From contig NZ_FXTJ01000008.1 in NCBI RefSeq assembly GCF_900182545.1, positions 1-64,000 of the forward strand: 64,000 nucleotides of DNA. Reading direction: 5' to 3'. Source of the DNA: Geodermatophilus aquaeductus. GTDB lineage: Bacteria > Actinomycetota > Actinomycetes > Mycobacteriales > Geodermatophilaceae. The notes beneath the pieces are model-generated. The model saw only the letters and a list, made by a program, of their open reading frames with translations. It searched no databases and was not told where the DNA came from. Shown one piece after another: positions 33,909 to 46,844 of this stretch. The stretch's first letter is position 1; each line of letters begins with the position of its first letter. Made by a program: the position numbers and the translations under genes.

Positions 33909-35347
33909 CCAGCACCCAGCAGCCGGTGACCGGCACGCCGCTGACGCAGGACGAGCAGATCGACCAGCTCGGCCGCTACCAGTACGGCTGGGCCGACGCC
34001 GACGTGGCCGGGTCCTCCGCCCGCCGCGGTCTGTCCGAGGACGTCGTCCGCGACATCTCGGCGCGCAAGGACGAGCCCGAGTGGATGCTCGAGCGCCGCC
34101 TCAAGGCGCTCAAGCTCTTCGACCGCAAGCCCATGCCCGACTGGGGCTCGGACCTCTCCGGCATCGACTTCCAGAACATCAAGTACTTCGTGCGCTCCAC
34201 CGAGGCCCAGGCCGCCTCGTGGGAGGACCTGCCCGACGACATCAAGAACACCTACGACAGGCTCGGCATCCCGGAGGCGGAGAAGCAGCGCCTGGTCGCC
34301 GGTGTCGCCGCGCAGTACGAGTCCGAGGTCGTCTACCACCAGATCCAGAAGGAGCTGGAGGACCAGGGCGTCGTCTTCCTCGACACCGACACCGCGCTCA
34401 AGGAGCACCCGGACCTGTTCCGCGAGTACTTCGGCTCGGTCATCCCCGCCGGCGACAACAAGTTCGCCGCGCTGAACACCTCGGTGTGGTCGGGTGGCTC
34501 GTTCATCTACGTGCCGAAGGGCGTGCACGTCGACATCCCGCTGCAGGCCTACTTCCGGATCAACACCGAGAACATGGGCCAGTTCGAGCGGACGCTCATC
34601 ATCGTCGACGAGGGCGCCTACGTGCACTACGTCGAGGGCTGCACCGCGCCGATCTACAAGTCGGACTCGCTGCACTCCGCGGTCGTCGAGATCATCGTCA
34701 AGAAGAACGCGCGCTGCCGGTACACGACCATCCAGAACTGGTCGAACAACGTCTACAACCTGGTCACCAAGCGGGCGATCGCCCACGAGGGCGCGACCAT
34801 GGAGTGGATCGACGGCAACCTCGGCTCCAAGGTCACCATGAAGTACCCGGCGGTCTGGATGACCGGGGAGCACGCCAAGGGCGAGGTCCTGTCCATCGCC
34901 TTCGCGGGCGAGGGCCAGCACCAGGACGCCGGCGCCAAGATGGTGCACGCCGCGCCGCACACCTCCTCGACCATCGTGTCGAAGTCGGTCGCCCGTGGCG
35001 GTGGCCGCACGTCCTACCGCGGCCTCGTGCAGATCGACGAGGGCGCGCACGGCTCGAAGTCGACGGTCAAGTGCGACGCGCTGCTCGTCGACGCGATCAG
35101 CCGGTCGGACACCTACCCCTACGTCGACGTCCGCGAGGACGACGTCGCCATGGGGCACGAGGCGACCGTCTCCCGCGTCAGCGAGGACCAGCTCTTCTAC
35201 CTGATGAGCCGCGGCCTGTCCGAGGACGAGGCCATGGCCATGGTGGTCCGCGGGTTCGTCGAGCCGATCGCGCGCGAGCTGCCCATGGAGTACGCCCTCG
35301 AGCTCAACCGGCTCATCGAGCTGCAGATGGAAGGTGCCGTCGGCTGA
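33905..35347 (+). CDS. sufB: Fe-S cluster assembly scaffold SufB
   Basis: SufB forms the SufBC2D scaffold on which clusters are built. The 480-residue protein has the standard layout: N-terminal helical region with [12 protein letters not shown], then the right-handed beta-helix with [32 protein letters not shown] and the late [13 protein letters not shown] and [11 protein letters not shown]. The Cys in VKCDALL corresponds to the catalytic persulfide-accepting Cys. Unlike mycobacterial SufB there is no intein. ATG 33905 overlaps sufR, and the stop overlaps sufD by one base. Confidence 0.96.
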   Translation: MTSTQQPVTGTPLTQDEQIDQLGRYQYGWADADVAGSSARRGLSEDVVRDISARKDEPEWMLERRLKALKLFDRKPMPDWGSDLSGIDFQNIKYFVRSTEAQAASWEDLPDDIKNTYDRLGIPEAEKQRLVAGVAAQYESEVVYHQIQKELEDQGVVFLDTDTALKEHPDLFREYFGSVIPAGDNKFAALNTSVWSGGSFIYVPKGVHVDIPLQAYFRINTENMGQFERTLIIVDEGAYVHYVEGCTAPIYKSDSLHSAVVEIIVKKNARCRYTTIQNWSNNVYNLVTKRAIAHEGATMEWIDGNLGSKVTMKYPAVWMTGEHAKGEVLSIAFAGEGQHQDAGAKMVHAAPHTSSTIVSKSVARGGGRTSYRGLVQIDEGAHGSKSTVKCDALLVDAISRSDTYPYVDVREDDVAMGHEATVSRVSEDQLFYLMSRGLSEDEAMAMVVRGFVEPIARELPMEYALELNRLIELQMEGAVG

Positions 35348-36681
35348 TGTCGGCAGAGAACGCCCCCAGCACCACCGGCCTCACCACCGAGTCGGCGACG
35401 CTCGCCGGCGAGCTGTTCGCCGACGGCGTCGGCGCGCAGGCGGGCCCGCCCACCACCCCGGCCGCCGGTACCGGCACGGCCGGGGAGGTCGGCCCGGGCG
35501 CCCACTCGCACGGCGGGCCGGCGCCGACCGGCTCGCCGGCCGAGCGGTTCACCTCGACCGACCCGGACGCCTTCGGCGTGCCCACCGGCCGCGAGGAGAC
35601 CTGGCGCTTCACCCCGATGCGCCGGATCCGCCCGCTGCTCGACGGCGCAGCACCTTCGGGGACGGGGTCGGATGCCCACCTGACGTGGACGACCGACCTG
35701 CCCGAGGGCGCCGAGCTCGTCTCCGTCGACGCCGACGACCCGCTGCTCAAGGGCCTGCCCGAGCCGGTCGACCGGCTGGCCGCCCTCGCGCGGCAGCGCA
35801 GCGGCGGCGCCGCCGTCGTCCGGGTGGCGCCCGAGGCCCGGCTCGACCGCCCGGTCACGCTCGGCCTGGCCGGCACCGGCTCGGACGACGTCGTGTGGGG
35901 TCAGCTCGTCGTCGAGGTCGGGCGGTTCGCCGAGGCGACCGTCGTCCTCGACCACAGCGGCCTGGCCCGCTACGCCGGCGGCGTCACCGTGCTGATCGGT
36001 GACGGCGCGCAGGTGACCGTCGTGTCCGTCCAGGACTGGGCGCCCGGCGCGGTGCACGGCGGGCAGTTCGACGCCGTCGTCGGCCGCGACGCGAGCTACA
36101 AGCAGGTCGTGGTCACCCTCGGCGGCGACCTCGTCCGGCTGGTCAGCAACGTCCAGTACTCCGGCCCCGGCGGGTCGGCGGAGCTCTTCGGCGTCTACTT
36201 CTCCGACGAGACGCAGCACCAGGAGCACCGCCTCTGGGTCGACCACGCGGTGCCCAACTGCTCCAGCAACGTGCTCTACAAGGGCGCGCTGCAGGGCGAG
36301 GGCGCGCGCACGGTGTGGATCGGCGACGTCCGGATCCGCCCCGAGGCCACCGGGACCGACACCTACGAGCTCAACCGCAACCTGGTGCTCACCGACGGCG
36401 CCCGCGCCGACTCGGTGCCCAACCTGGAGATCGAGACCGGCGAGATCGTCGGCGCCGGCCACGCCAGCGCCACCGGCCGGTTCGACGACGAGCAGCTGTT
36501 CTACCTCTGCTCGCGCGGCATCGACGCCGAGACCGCCCGCCGCCTGGTCGTGCGCGGCTTCTTCGCCGACGTCGTCCAGCGCATCGGCATCGACGCGCTG
36601 CAGGACCGGCTGATGCGCACCATCGAGACGCGGCTGGGCGCGCTGCCGGGCCTCGACGAACAGCCGGTCGAGGTGGCCTGA
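35347..36681 (+). CDS. sufD: Fe-S cluster assembly protein SufD
   Basis: SufD is the SufB paralogue in the scaffold. The 444-residue protein has a low-complexity Gly/Pro/Thr-rich insertion at about 30-65 (GPPTTPAAGTGTAGEVGPG, SHGGPAPTG) not seen in most relatives, then the core with GREETWRFTPMRRI, LWVDHAVPNCSSNVLYKGAL and the C-terminal GHASATGRFDDEQLFYLCSRGI, whose His corresponds to the key SufD histidine at the SufBD interface. ATG 35347 overlaps the sufB stop (TGATG). Confidence 0.95.
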   Translation: MSAENAPSTTGLTTESATLAGELFADGVGAQAGPPTTPAAGTGTAGEVGPGAHSHGGPAPTGSPAERFTSTDPDAFGVPTGREETWRFTPMRRIRPLLDGAAPSGTGSDAHLTWTTDLPEGAELVSVDADDPLLKGLPEPVDRLAALARQRSGGAAVVRVAPEARLDRPVTLGLAGTGSDDVVWGQLVVEVGRFAEATVVLDHSGLARYAGGVTVLIGDGAQVTVVSVQDWAPGAVHGGQFDAVVGRDASYKQVVVTLGGDLVRLVSNVQYSGPGGSAELFGVYFSDETQHQEHRLWVDHAVPNCSSNVLYKGALQGEGARTVWIGDVRIRPEATGTDTYELNRNLVLTDGARADSVPNLEIETGEIVGAGHASATGRFDDEQLFYLCSRGIDAETARRLVVRGFFADVVQRIGIDALQDRLMRTIETRLGALPGLDEQPVEVA

Positions 36682-36684
36682 CCC

Positions 36685-37038
36685 ATGGCCTTCGAGCGGG
36701 TCTGCGGCCTGTCGGAGGTCCCGGAGAACGGGGCCCTGCGGGTCGAGCTGTCCGACGTCGACATCGCCGTCGTCCGCTACGAGGGCGAGCTGTACGCCCT
36801 CCAGGACCTCTGCTCCCACGCCGAGGTCCCCCTGTCGGAGGGCGACGTCGAGACCTTCGACGGCGCCCCCACCATCGAGTGCTGGCTGCACGGGTCGTGC
36901 TTCGACCTGCGCACCGGCGAGCCCACCAACCTGCCGGCCACCGAGCCGGTCGACGTCTACCCCGTGCGACTGGAGGGGGAGGACGTGCTGGTCGACACCG
37001 AGAGCACCGGCCGCCTCCCGCTGGCGTCGGGCAACTGA
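36685..37038 (+). CDS. Rieske-type [2Fe-2S] ferredoxin of the suf operon
   Basis: A 117-residue Rieske protein, non-heme iron oxygenase ferredoxin type. The cluster ligands are LCSH (Cys and His near residues 43 and 45) and CWLH (near 67-70), with a Cys in GSCFD three residues later. It lies 3 bp after sufD and 15 bp before sufC, a usual position in actinobacterial suf operons. It may carry electrons or receive clusters as a test substrate; its role in assembly is not established. Single domain with no membrane segment. Confidence 0.92.
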   Translation: MAFERVCGLSEVPENGALRVELSDVDIAVVRYEGELYALQDLCSHAEVPLSEGDVETFDGAPTIECWLHGSCFDLRTGEPTNLPATEPVDVYPVRLEGEDVLVDTESTGRLPLASGN

Positions 37039-37053
37039 GGAGCGAGAAGAGAA

Positions 37054-39160
<2,107 letters not shown>

Positions 39161-39161
<1 letters not shown>

Positions 39162-39628
39162 TGCAGCTCGAGTCGATGTACCAGGACATCATCCTGGACC
39201 ACTACCGCAACCCCCACGGCCGCGGCCTGCGCGACCCGTACGAGGCCGAGGTGCACCACGTCAACCCGACGTGCGGCGACGAGGTGACCCTGCGGGTGCA
39301 CCTGGACGGCGACACGATCGCCGACGTCTCCTACGAGGGGATGGGCTGCTCGATCAGCCAGGCGTCGGTGTCGGCGATGTACGACCTCGTCATCGGGAAG
39401 TCGGTGACCGACGCGCTGGGCACCGGCGAGCACTTCGTGACGCTGATGCAGAGCAAGGGCGACGCCGCGGTGGCCGAGAAGCTCGAGGACGAGCTCGAGG
39501 ACGCCGTCGCGTTCGCCGGGGTGTCGAAGTACCCCGCCCGGATCAAGTGCGCGCTGATGAGCTGGATGGCCCTCAAGGACGCCTCCGCCCGCGCCCTGGC
39601 AGCTGCTCCCACTGGAGGACAGGCATGA
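39161..39628 (+). CDS. sufU: zinc-dependent sulfurtransferase SufU
   Basis: SufU is an IscU-like protein that accepts persulfide from SufS through a zinc site in Gram-positive bacteria. The 155-residue protein has all ligands: NPTCGDE (about Cys39, Asp41), GMGCSIS (about Cys66) and RIKCALM (about Cys128). The 18-21 residue insertion that separates SufU from IscU is present (GKSVTDALGTGEHFVTLM region). ATG 39161 overlaps sufS, and its stop overlaps sufT by 4 bp. Confidence 0.95.
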
Positions 39629-39999
39629 GCGAGACCACCGACCACGAGACCCCCGCCGAGCTGCCGGCCTACAAGTCGGCGCTGCTCGAGGACGTCGAGG
39701 AGGCCATGCGCGACGTCGTCGACCCCGAGCTGGGCGTCAACGTCGTCGACCTCGGCCTCGTCTACGGCATCGACGTCGACGACGACAACGTCGCGGTGCT
39801 CGACATGACGCTGACCTCCGCGGCGTGCCCGCTCACCGACGTCATCGAGGACCAGGCGCGCCAGGCCCTGACCGGCGGCCCCGGCCCCGGCCTGGTCGAC
39901 GACATCCGGATCAACTGGGTCTGGATGCCGCCGTGGGGCCCGGACAAGATCACCGACGACGGGCGCGAGCAGCTGCGCGCGCTCGGCTTCCGGGTCTGA
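39625..39999 (+). CDS. sufT: SufT-type MIP18/DUF59 Fe-S maturation protein
   Basis: A 124-residue DUF59/MIP18 domain protein of the SufT group, which helps load Fe-S clusters onto client proteins when demand is high. The core EEAMRDVVDPELGVNVVDLGLVYGI begins near residue 27, followed by LTSAACPLTDVIEDQ with the conserved Cys, and ends at WVWMPPWGPDKITDDGREQL. The N-terminal 20 residues are acidic. It closes the sufR-B-D-Rieske-C-S-U-T operon and overlaps sufU by 4 bp. Confidence 0.93.
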   Translation: MSETTDHETPAELPAYKSALLEDVEEAMRDVVDPELGVNVVDLGLVYGIDVDDDNVAVLDMTLTSAACPLTDVIEDQARQALTGGPGPGLVDDIRINWVWMPPWGPDKITDDGREQLRALGFRV

Positions 40000-40127
40000 G
40001 AAAGGACCCGGCTGCCCCCCACGGCACGCTCCGCGCGCCGCGGGACCCCGCAGCCGCGCCGTTCCATCCCCTCACGGGCCTCCTCGACCGACTGGCCGCC
40101 GGGGACGACCCGCCGGCGGACTGCAGC

Positions 40128-40691
40128 GTGACCGTGCTGCCCGCGCCCTCCGGGGCGCGGGCAGTCGTCGTCGGGGGCAGTGCCTGGCACGTGGTGGCGG
40201 CCGACGTGGACCCCGCCTGGGTGGCCGCGCAGGTGGCGCCCGACCCGCTGGCGCTGCCGCTCGGGGCGCGCTTGCTCACCGCGCTCGCCGACCGGATCGG
40301 CGTGGAGCCCGGGGTGGTCGACGTCGTCCTCGTCGCCCCGCCGGTGGCCGCCGGTCCCGGTCTCGACCTGGTCCGGGCCGAGGTGGACCACCCGCGGGTC
40401 GCCCGGGCGCTGCTGCACCGCACCGACGTCCGGATCTGGACGACGCCGGACGGCTGCGGACTGCTGACCCTCGGCCGCGGCGTCGCGGGCCGCTGGGAGG
40501 TCAGCGTCGAGGTCGACCCGGCCGCCCGCGGACGGGGCCTGGGCACCGCGCTGGTCGCGGCCGCGCGGTCGCTGGTGCCCGATGGCGTGCCGCTGTGGGC
40601 GCAGGTGGCCCCGGCCAACACCGCCTCGCTGCGCGCCTTCCTCGGCGCGGGCTACCGGCCCGTGGGCGCCGAGTCGCTGTTCGGCGCCTGA
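40128..40691 (+). CDS. GNAT-family N-acetyltransferase
   Basis: The protein ends with a clear GNAT fold: VSVEVDPAARGRGLGTALVAAA, where RGRGLG is the acetyl-CoA pyrophosphate loop, and the closing APANTASLRAFLGAGYRPVG. GTG 40128 (GGCGGA 7 nt before) gives 187 residues. However, coding-like sequence resembling the family N-terminus (HPLTGLLDRLAAG) extends about 60 bp further upstream, where no ATG, GTG or TTG exists after the sufT stop; CTG 40092 or GTG 39933 inside sufT are other options. It follows sufT by 128 bp, and an AAAGGA lies at 40001. The substrate is unknown. Confidence 0.75.
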   Translation: MTVLPAPSGARAVVVGGSAWHVVAADVDPAWVAAQVAPDPLALPLGARLLTALADRIGVEPGVVDVVLVAPPVAAGPGLDLVRAEVDHPRVARALLHRTDVRIWTTPDGCGLLTLGRGVAGRWEVSVEVDPAARGRGLGTALVAAARSLVPDGVPLWAQVAPANTASLRAFLGAGYRPVGAESLFGA

Positions 40692-40709
40692 CGCCCCTCC
40701 GGCCGCACC

Positions 40710-42551
40710 TCAGCGCATCTCGGCCAGGCGTTCCCCGAACCCGGCGACCGGCCGCAGCTCCCGGCGGGCGCCCAGCACCAGCAGGCCGGTCCCGACGACG
40801 AGCGCGGCGACCAGCGGCAGCGGCAGCGCCTCGACCACCAGCCCGGCGGTGAGCACGACCGCCGTGGCCGCGCCGGTGAGCAGCGCCGCCCGGACCGCCG
40901 TGCGCGCGCCCAGGGCCATGGCCGCGGCCGCGGCGAGCAGCACGAGCACCGGGCGCAGCGCACCGGGCAGCAGCACCGCGGCCACCGTCGACGGCACCGC
41001 GGCGACGACCAGCCCCGGGCCCCACGCCGGCCAGGACGGCCCGTCGAGCAGCCGCGGTCCGGCCGCGACCAGCAGCGCGGCGGCGGCCGGCAGGCTCCAC
41101 GCCTCGACCACCGTCGTCCCGGCCAGCGCGGCCATCGTCCACCCGGCCGCGCCGAGCTCCGCTCCGCCGGTCCGCCAGGCGGCCGCCTCCTCGGGGGAGT
41201 CGTCCCGCCGCCCGGCGAGCACCGCGCCCCAGCCGCACGACAGCGCGCCCTGGACCGCCAGGTGCAGCGCCAGCTGGGCCCACGCGGCGTCGATCGCGAG
41301 GACGGCGAGGGCGGCGCCGGCGCAGACCGCACCGACCGTGCCGCTGGGGCCGCGCAGGTCGGCCGCCATCCCGGGCCGGGCGGCCAGCGTGAGGGCGAAC
41401 AGCCCGGTCAGGACCGCGGCGGCCGCGCCGGGGGAGAGCAGGCCCGCGGGGACCGACAGCAGCGCCGCCGCGGCGAGACAGCCGCCCGCCGCGGGCACGG
41501 CGTCGGGCCGCTCGTCGGGCCGCACCGCGGCCACCCCGGCCGCGGGCAGGGCCGTGAGCACCAGCAGGAGCACCAGCGCCGGCCAGCGCGTGGCGGCGAC
41601 CAGCTGCGCGACGGCCAGCACCACGAGAGTGATCCCGGCGGCCGAGGCGGCCGGGAGCAACAGGCCCCGCCGCCAGCCGGTCAGGACGGCCGCGGCGGTG
41701 CTCGCGAGCAGCACGCCGAGCCAGCCGGCGAGGGGCAGGGAGACCGGATCGCCGGTGGACAGCGCCGCACCGACTGCACCCCCGGCCACCGTCCCGGCGA
41801 GCACGGGCACCAGCCGCGGCGGCCCGAGCAGGGAGTCGACCGCGGGGTCCAGCCGCACCGGCAGCAGCGCCGCGGCGGCGGCGACGGTCAGCCCGGCCGA
41901 CAGCCAGCGGGCCGGGCCGTCGGCGGTGGCGGCGGCGGTCAGCAGTCCCCCGACGACGCCCGCGACGAGCCACGGCACGGTGGTGAGCAGCGCGATGCGG
42001 GCCAGAGTGCGGCGCGTGACGAGGACGGTCCCCAGCCCGGTCAGCGCGACGGTGAGCAGCAGGGCGGTGCGCGGCACCCCGTCGGGCACCAGGGCCAGCG
42101 ACCGCAGCGCGGCGACCTGCAGCGCCCCCCATGCCGCCAGCGGCCAGCTCAGCGGGGCGGGCAGGAGGACCCGGAGGCTGACCAGGATCCCGGCCAGCAC
42201 CAGCGCCGGCAGTGGACCGGTCCCGAGCGGAGCGTCCCCGACGGCCACGCAGGTCAGCGCGAGGGCGGCCGCGGCCGCCGCGCACGCCTCCTCGGTGTCG
42301 TGCAACCGCGCCCGCGCCGCCCACGCCGACGCGCACCCGGCGACCAGGGCCGCCAGCAGGACGCCGATCCGGGCGGCGTCACCGGCCAGCGAGGGCCCGG
42401 CCAGCGCCACGGCGACCAGCAGCACGACGCCGACGGTCAGCAGCACCTGCGGCGGCCGGATCCGCGCGTCCAACGAGCGCAGGGCAGCGGGCTCCGGAGC
42501 GGGGACCGGCGGGCCGGCGTAGGGGAGCGGGGGCACCGGCGCGCTCGTCAT
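40710..42551 (-). CDS. SCO7613-like polytopic membrane protein, unknown function
   Basis: A 613-residue, Ala/Leu/Val-rich protein with about 18-20 predicted membrane segments after a Pro-rich 30-residue N-terminus. It resembles the C-terminal part of the Streptomyces SCO7613 family, with no assigned role. No transporter signature, catalytic motif or conserved charged cluster within the helices was recognised. It is a shorter paralogue of the gene just upstream (42596-44704) and lacks that protein's zinc ribbon. A TAGCGT hexamer at 42588-42583 and a GGGTGAGGGGGG ribosome-binding site precede ATG 42551, so it has its own promoter but can also be read from the upstream gene. Confidence 0.75.
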   Translation of the reverse strand: MTSAPVPPLPYAGPPVPAPEPAALRSLDARIRPPQVLLTVGVVLLVAVALAGPSLAGDAARIGVLLAALVAGCASAWAARARLHDTEEACAAAAAALALTCVAVGDAPLGTGPLPALVLAGILVSLRVLLPAPLSWPLAAWGALQVAALRSLALVPDGVPRTALLLTVALTGLGTVLVTRRTLARIALLTTVPWLVAGVVGGLLTAAATADGPARWLSAGLTVAAAAALLPVRLDPAVDSLLGPPRLVPVLAGTVAGGAVGAALSTGDPVSLPLAGWLGVLLASTAAAVLTGWRRGLLLPAASAAGITLVVLAVAQLVAATRWPALVLLLVLTALPAAGVAAVRPDERPDAVPAAGGCLAAAALLSVPAGLLSPGAAAAVLTGLFALTLAARPGMAADLRGPSGTVGAVCAGAALAVLAIDAAWAQLALHLAVQGALSCGWGAVLAGRRDDSPEEAAAWRTGGAELGAAGWTMAALAGTTVVEAWSLPAAAALLVAAGPRLLDGPSWPAWGPGLVVAAVPSTVAAVLLPGALRPVLVLLAAAAAMALGARTAVRAALLTGAATAVVLTAGLVVEALPLPLVAALVVGTGLLVLGARRELRPVAGFGERLAEMR

Positions 42552-42582
42552 CGCCGTCCCCCCTCACCCGCCCGTCGGGCCC

Positions 42583-42588
42583 ACGCTA
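42583..42588 (-). promoter_or_regulatory. -10 element TAGCGT before the second SCO7613-like gene
   Basis: TAGCGT on the minus strand lies 31 bp before ATG 42551, within the 44-bp gap between the two paralogues. Confidence 0.35.
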
Positions 42589-42595
42589 GGGGCGG

Positions 42596-44704
42596 TCAGC
42601 GCATCTGCGCGACCCAGGCGACGGCCTCCCGCGCCTGCTGGCGCCGGCGCTCGTAGGTGGCGCCGACGACGAGCAGCAGCAGGCCTGCGGTGGCCAGCGT
42701 GACCCAGCGCGGGACCAGCGGCGCGTAGGGCGCCAGCCGACCCAGCACGACCACCACCAGCGCGCCCGCACCGACGACGAAGGGCGCCTGCCGGTGGGTC
42801 AGCGTGCCGGCCACGGTGAGCGCCGCGGCCGCCGCGACCACGACCACCAGGCGCGCCGCCGTCGGCTCGGCGACCACGACGACGGCCGACGGCAGCAGCG
42901 CGACCGCCAGCCCGGGCCCCTCCGCGGCCCACGACGCGGCGCCCGCCCGCAGCGCCGGGACGGCCAGCAGCAGCAACCCCGCGGCGGCCGGGAGCGTGTA
43001 GACCTCCGGCGTGCGGATGTCGGCACCGGCCGCGGCGATCCACCCGGCCAGCACGAGGTCGGCCACTGCGAGGACCGCCACCGGCCGTCGTCGCGCGACC
43101 AGGGCGTAGCAGCCGGCGGCCGCGCCGACGACGGCGAGGTCGATGGCCATCTGGCCCCACGCGCCGGCGTCCGCGGCGACCCCGCCGGCGACGAGCCCGG
43201 CGAGCGTGCCGGGGACCGCCGCGGCGAGCTCCTCCGGCGTCCCGGCGCGCAGCGCGGCCACCGCGAAGGCCGTCGCGCCGGTGAGCGCGAGCAGCAGCGC
43301 GGCGGGCACCGGGTCGAGCAGCCCGCCCTCCAGCGCCACCAGCACCGCCAGCCCGGGCGCGCACAGCGCCGCGGCGGTGGCGGCGGGACGCACCGGCGGG
43401 CGCAGCACCGCGGCGAGGACGGCAGGGACGGCCGCGGCGAGGACCAGCAGCGCCAGCGGCGCCTCCCGGTCGGTGAGGTCGAGGACGGTGCCGCCCGCGC
43501 CGGCCAGGACGGCCCCCGCGGCCAGCACCGCGAACAGCGCAGGCCCGGCCACCCGCGGCGAGGCCGCCACGGTCAGCAGCACCAGTCCCAGCCCGGCCGC
43601 CGCCACCGTCCCGGCGACGCCGAGACCGGTCATCGCCCCGGCCAGGGCCAGGGCGACGACGCCGGCCACGGCGGCCGAGGCGGCGCGGCGTTCCGGCAGG
43701 CGGGGCGCCAGCCGCGGCTCGCGCAGGAGCACCGCCGCGCCGGCTGCGGCCGCGGCCAGGACGACGGTCGATCCCCAGCTGTCGACCGCGCCGCCGGTCC
43801 AGGCCAGCACCGCGCCGAGCAGCGCACCCGCCGCTCCTGCCAGGCCGCCGAGCACGAGGGCCACCGGGTGCAGGAGCCGGCGCAGCACCAGCAGTGCGAG
43901 GACGTCGAGCAGCGCGGTGCCGAGCAGCACGGCGACACCGGCGACGCCGTCGGCGAGGCCGGCGGGCAGCAGCAGCCAGCCGGCGGGCTGGGCGGCGAGC
44001 AGCGTGACCAGCGGCCAGGTGACCGTGCTGCGGGTGAGCCGCCCCAGCCCGACCGCGGCGCCAGCGGTGACCGCGCACGACAGGCCCGCCCACAGCCGGC
44101 CGGGGACGGCGTCGGCGCCCCACAGGCCGAGCGCGTGCGCGGCGGCGAGGTCGATGGCCAGCAGCGCGGCCCCGGCCGAGGCGAGCGCCTCCTCGGTGGC
44201 CCGCAGGCCCCGGCGGGCGCTCCACGCGGAGGTGGCGCAGGCCGCGGCGGTGACCGTGGCCATGACGGCGGCCTGGAACGTCACGCCCAGCCGGGTCCAC
44301 GCGACCGCCACGAAGGCCACGGCCGCGGCGACGACGAGCAGGGCACCCAGGCCGAGGAGCACCTGCTGGGGGCTGAGCCGTCGGCGCGGGGGAGCCGCCG
44401 GCCGGGGCGCCGGGGGCGGAGCGGGGGGCAGCCCCCACGTCGGCGCCGGCGGGGGGCCCGGCACGGGCGGCGGGGCGGGGGCGGAGACCGGGGCCGGGAC
44501 GGCGGCACCCCGGGCCGCGGTGCGCAGCGTGGCCACCAGGGCGTCGCGCTCGCGGGCGAACTCGTCGATCGTCGCCCCCATCCGGGCCACCACCGTGGCC
44601 GCCTGCGCCACGGCGGGCAGGCCGCAGGTGACGCAGGACGCGGGCGCCGGCGCGGCCGGCGTCCCGCAGACGGGGCAGGGCAGACCCCAGGTCGGCGTGC
44701 TCAT
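42596..44704 (-). CDS. SCO7613-like membrane protein with N-terminal zinc ribbon
   Basis: A 702-residue protein. Residues 1-30 are a zinc ribbon (PCPVCG, then VTCG: CxxC-x14-CxxC), about 40-65 a helical region (ATVVARMGATIDEFARERDA), about 75-135 a Pro/Ala-rich linker, and the rest about 20 hydrophobic segments like its downstream paralogue. ATG 44704 is preferred because it starts just before the ribbon; an upstream in-frame ATG at 44794 would add 30 non-conserved residues. The zinc ribbon could bind a partner or nucleic acid at the membrane. No function is known; the second gene follows 44 bp downstream. Confidence 0.75.
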   Translation of the reverse strand: MSTPTWGLPCPVCGTPAAPAPASCVTCGLPAVAQAATVVARMGATIDEFARERDALVATLRTAARGAAVPAPVSAPAPPPVPGPPPAPTWGLPPAPPPAPRPAAPPRRRLSPQQVLLGLGALLVVAAAVAFVAVAWTRLGVTFQAAVMATVTAAACATSAWSARRGLRATEEALASAGAALLAIDLAAAHALGLWGADAVPGRLWAGLSCAVTAGAAVGLGRLTRSTVTWPLVTLLAAQPAGWLLLPAGLADGVAGVAVLLGTALLDVLALLVLRRLLHPVALVLGGLAGAAGALLGAVLAWTGGAVDSWGSTVVLAAAAAGAAVLLREPRLAPRLPERRAASAAVAGVVALALAGAMTGLGVAGTVAAAGLGLVLLTVAASPRVAGPALFAVLAAGAVLAGAGGTVLDLTDREAPLALLVLAAAVPAVLAAVLRPPVRPAATAAALCAPGLAVLVALEGGLLDPVPAALLLALTGATAFAVAALRAGTPEELAAAVPGTLAGLVAGGVAADAGAWGQMAIDLAVVGAAAGCYALVARRRPVAVLAVADLVLAGWIAAAGADIRTPEVYTLPAAAGLLLLAVPALRAGAASWAAEGPGLAVALLPSAVVVVAEPTAARLVVVVAAAAALTVAGTLTHRQAPFVVGAGALVVVVLGRLAPYAPLVPRWVTLATAGLLLLVVGATYERRRQQAREAVAWVAQMR

Positions 44705-44822
44705 GGGCGGGATCGTGACCTGCGGGGGCCGGTAGGGGAACCGGTCTCGTCCGGACTGGGGACGCAGCGGGCTGCTGTGGACGTCACCCGGCAATCCGCT
44801 CGGGTTCCGGCCGTGGAGCGCC

Positions 44823-44828
44823 TATCCT
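44823..44828 (+). promoter_or_regulatory. -10 element TATCCT for the ABC-F gene, leaderless
   Basis: TATCCT ends 7 nt before GTG 44836, and no ribosome-binding site lies between. Confidence 0.45.
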
Positions 44829-44835
44829 GGGATCA

Positions 44836-46437
<1,602 letters not shown>

Positions 46438-46441
46438 TCAC

Positions 46442-46460
46442 TGCGGTCCTCCGGACCGCA
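46442..46460 (+). terminator. short hairpin after the ABC-F gene
   Basis: TGCGGTCC and its complement GGACCGCA flank a TCC loop, 4 bp after the stop codon. The stem is only 8 bp, so termination is a weak prediction. Confidence 0.45.
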
Positions 46461-46462
46461 CC

Positions 46463-46683
46463 GCGGCCACGTGCCGTTCCCCCGGCTGCGTGGAGCCCTG
46501 CCACGCCGTTCCGGTCGGGAGCCTGCGGCCCCGGCGACCGGTCCGTCGTCCTTCGCAGGGCGCCTCGCGCCGGGAGCGCGGCCACGTGCCGTCCGCCGGC
46601 TGCGTGGAGCCCTGCCACGCCGTTCCGGTCGGGAGCCTGCGGCCCCGGCGACCGGTCCGCCGTCCTTCGCAGGGCGGCTCGCG
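46463..46683. repeat. tandem direct repeat, about 107 bp at 114-115 bp spacing
   Basis: Copy 1 (46463-46569) and copy 2 (46578-46683) are nearly identical, differing by a one-base indel and a few substitutions. Each copy contains CGGTCGGGAGCCTGCGGCCC with flanking CGGTCG/CGACCG complementarity and ends in CCTTCGCAGGGCG. It fills most of the 407-bp gap (46438-46844) between the ABC-F gene and the HTH gene. Several short reading frames cross it, but none looks like a protein. Confidence 0.8.
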
Positions 46684-46844
46684 TGCCGTCACCTGCCACT
46701 TTCGCTCTCGCGTGGCCGGGTCGCGCGGGCTGGGTGATCATCGACGCGGGAGGCCGTCGTCACGGGGACGGCGGCACCACGCGAGCCAGCACCCGACGGG
46801 CCGGCGACCCTCGCCGGCGCCGAGGGCTGCGACGGAGGGGAGTC

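Noticed and set aside
33905-35347. intein in SufB as in mycobacteria
   Set aside because: The protein is 480 residues, with the conserved sequence running through uninterrupted.
46471-46737. small frames encoding the same peptide twice over the tandem repeat
   Set aside because: The peptide repeat simply reflects the duplicated DNA in-frame; there is no ribosome-binding site and no resemblance to known proteins.
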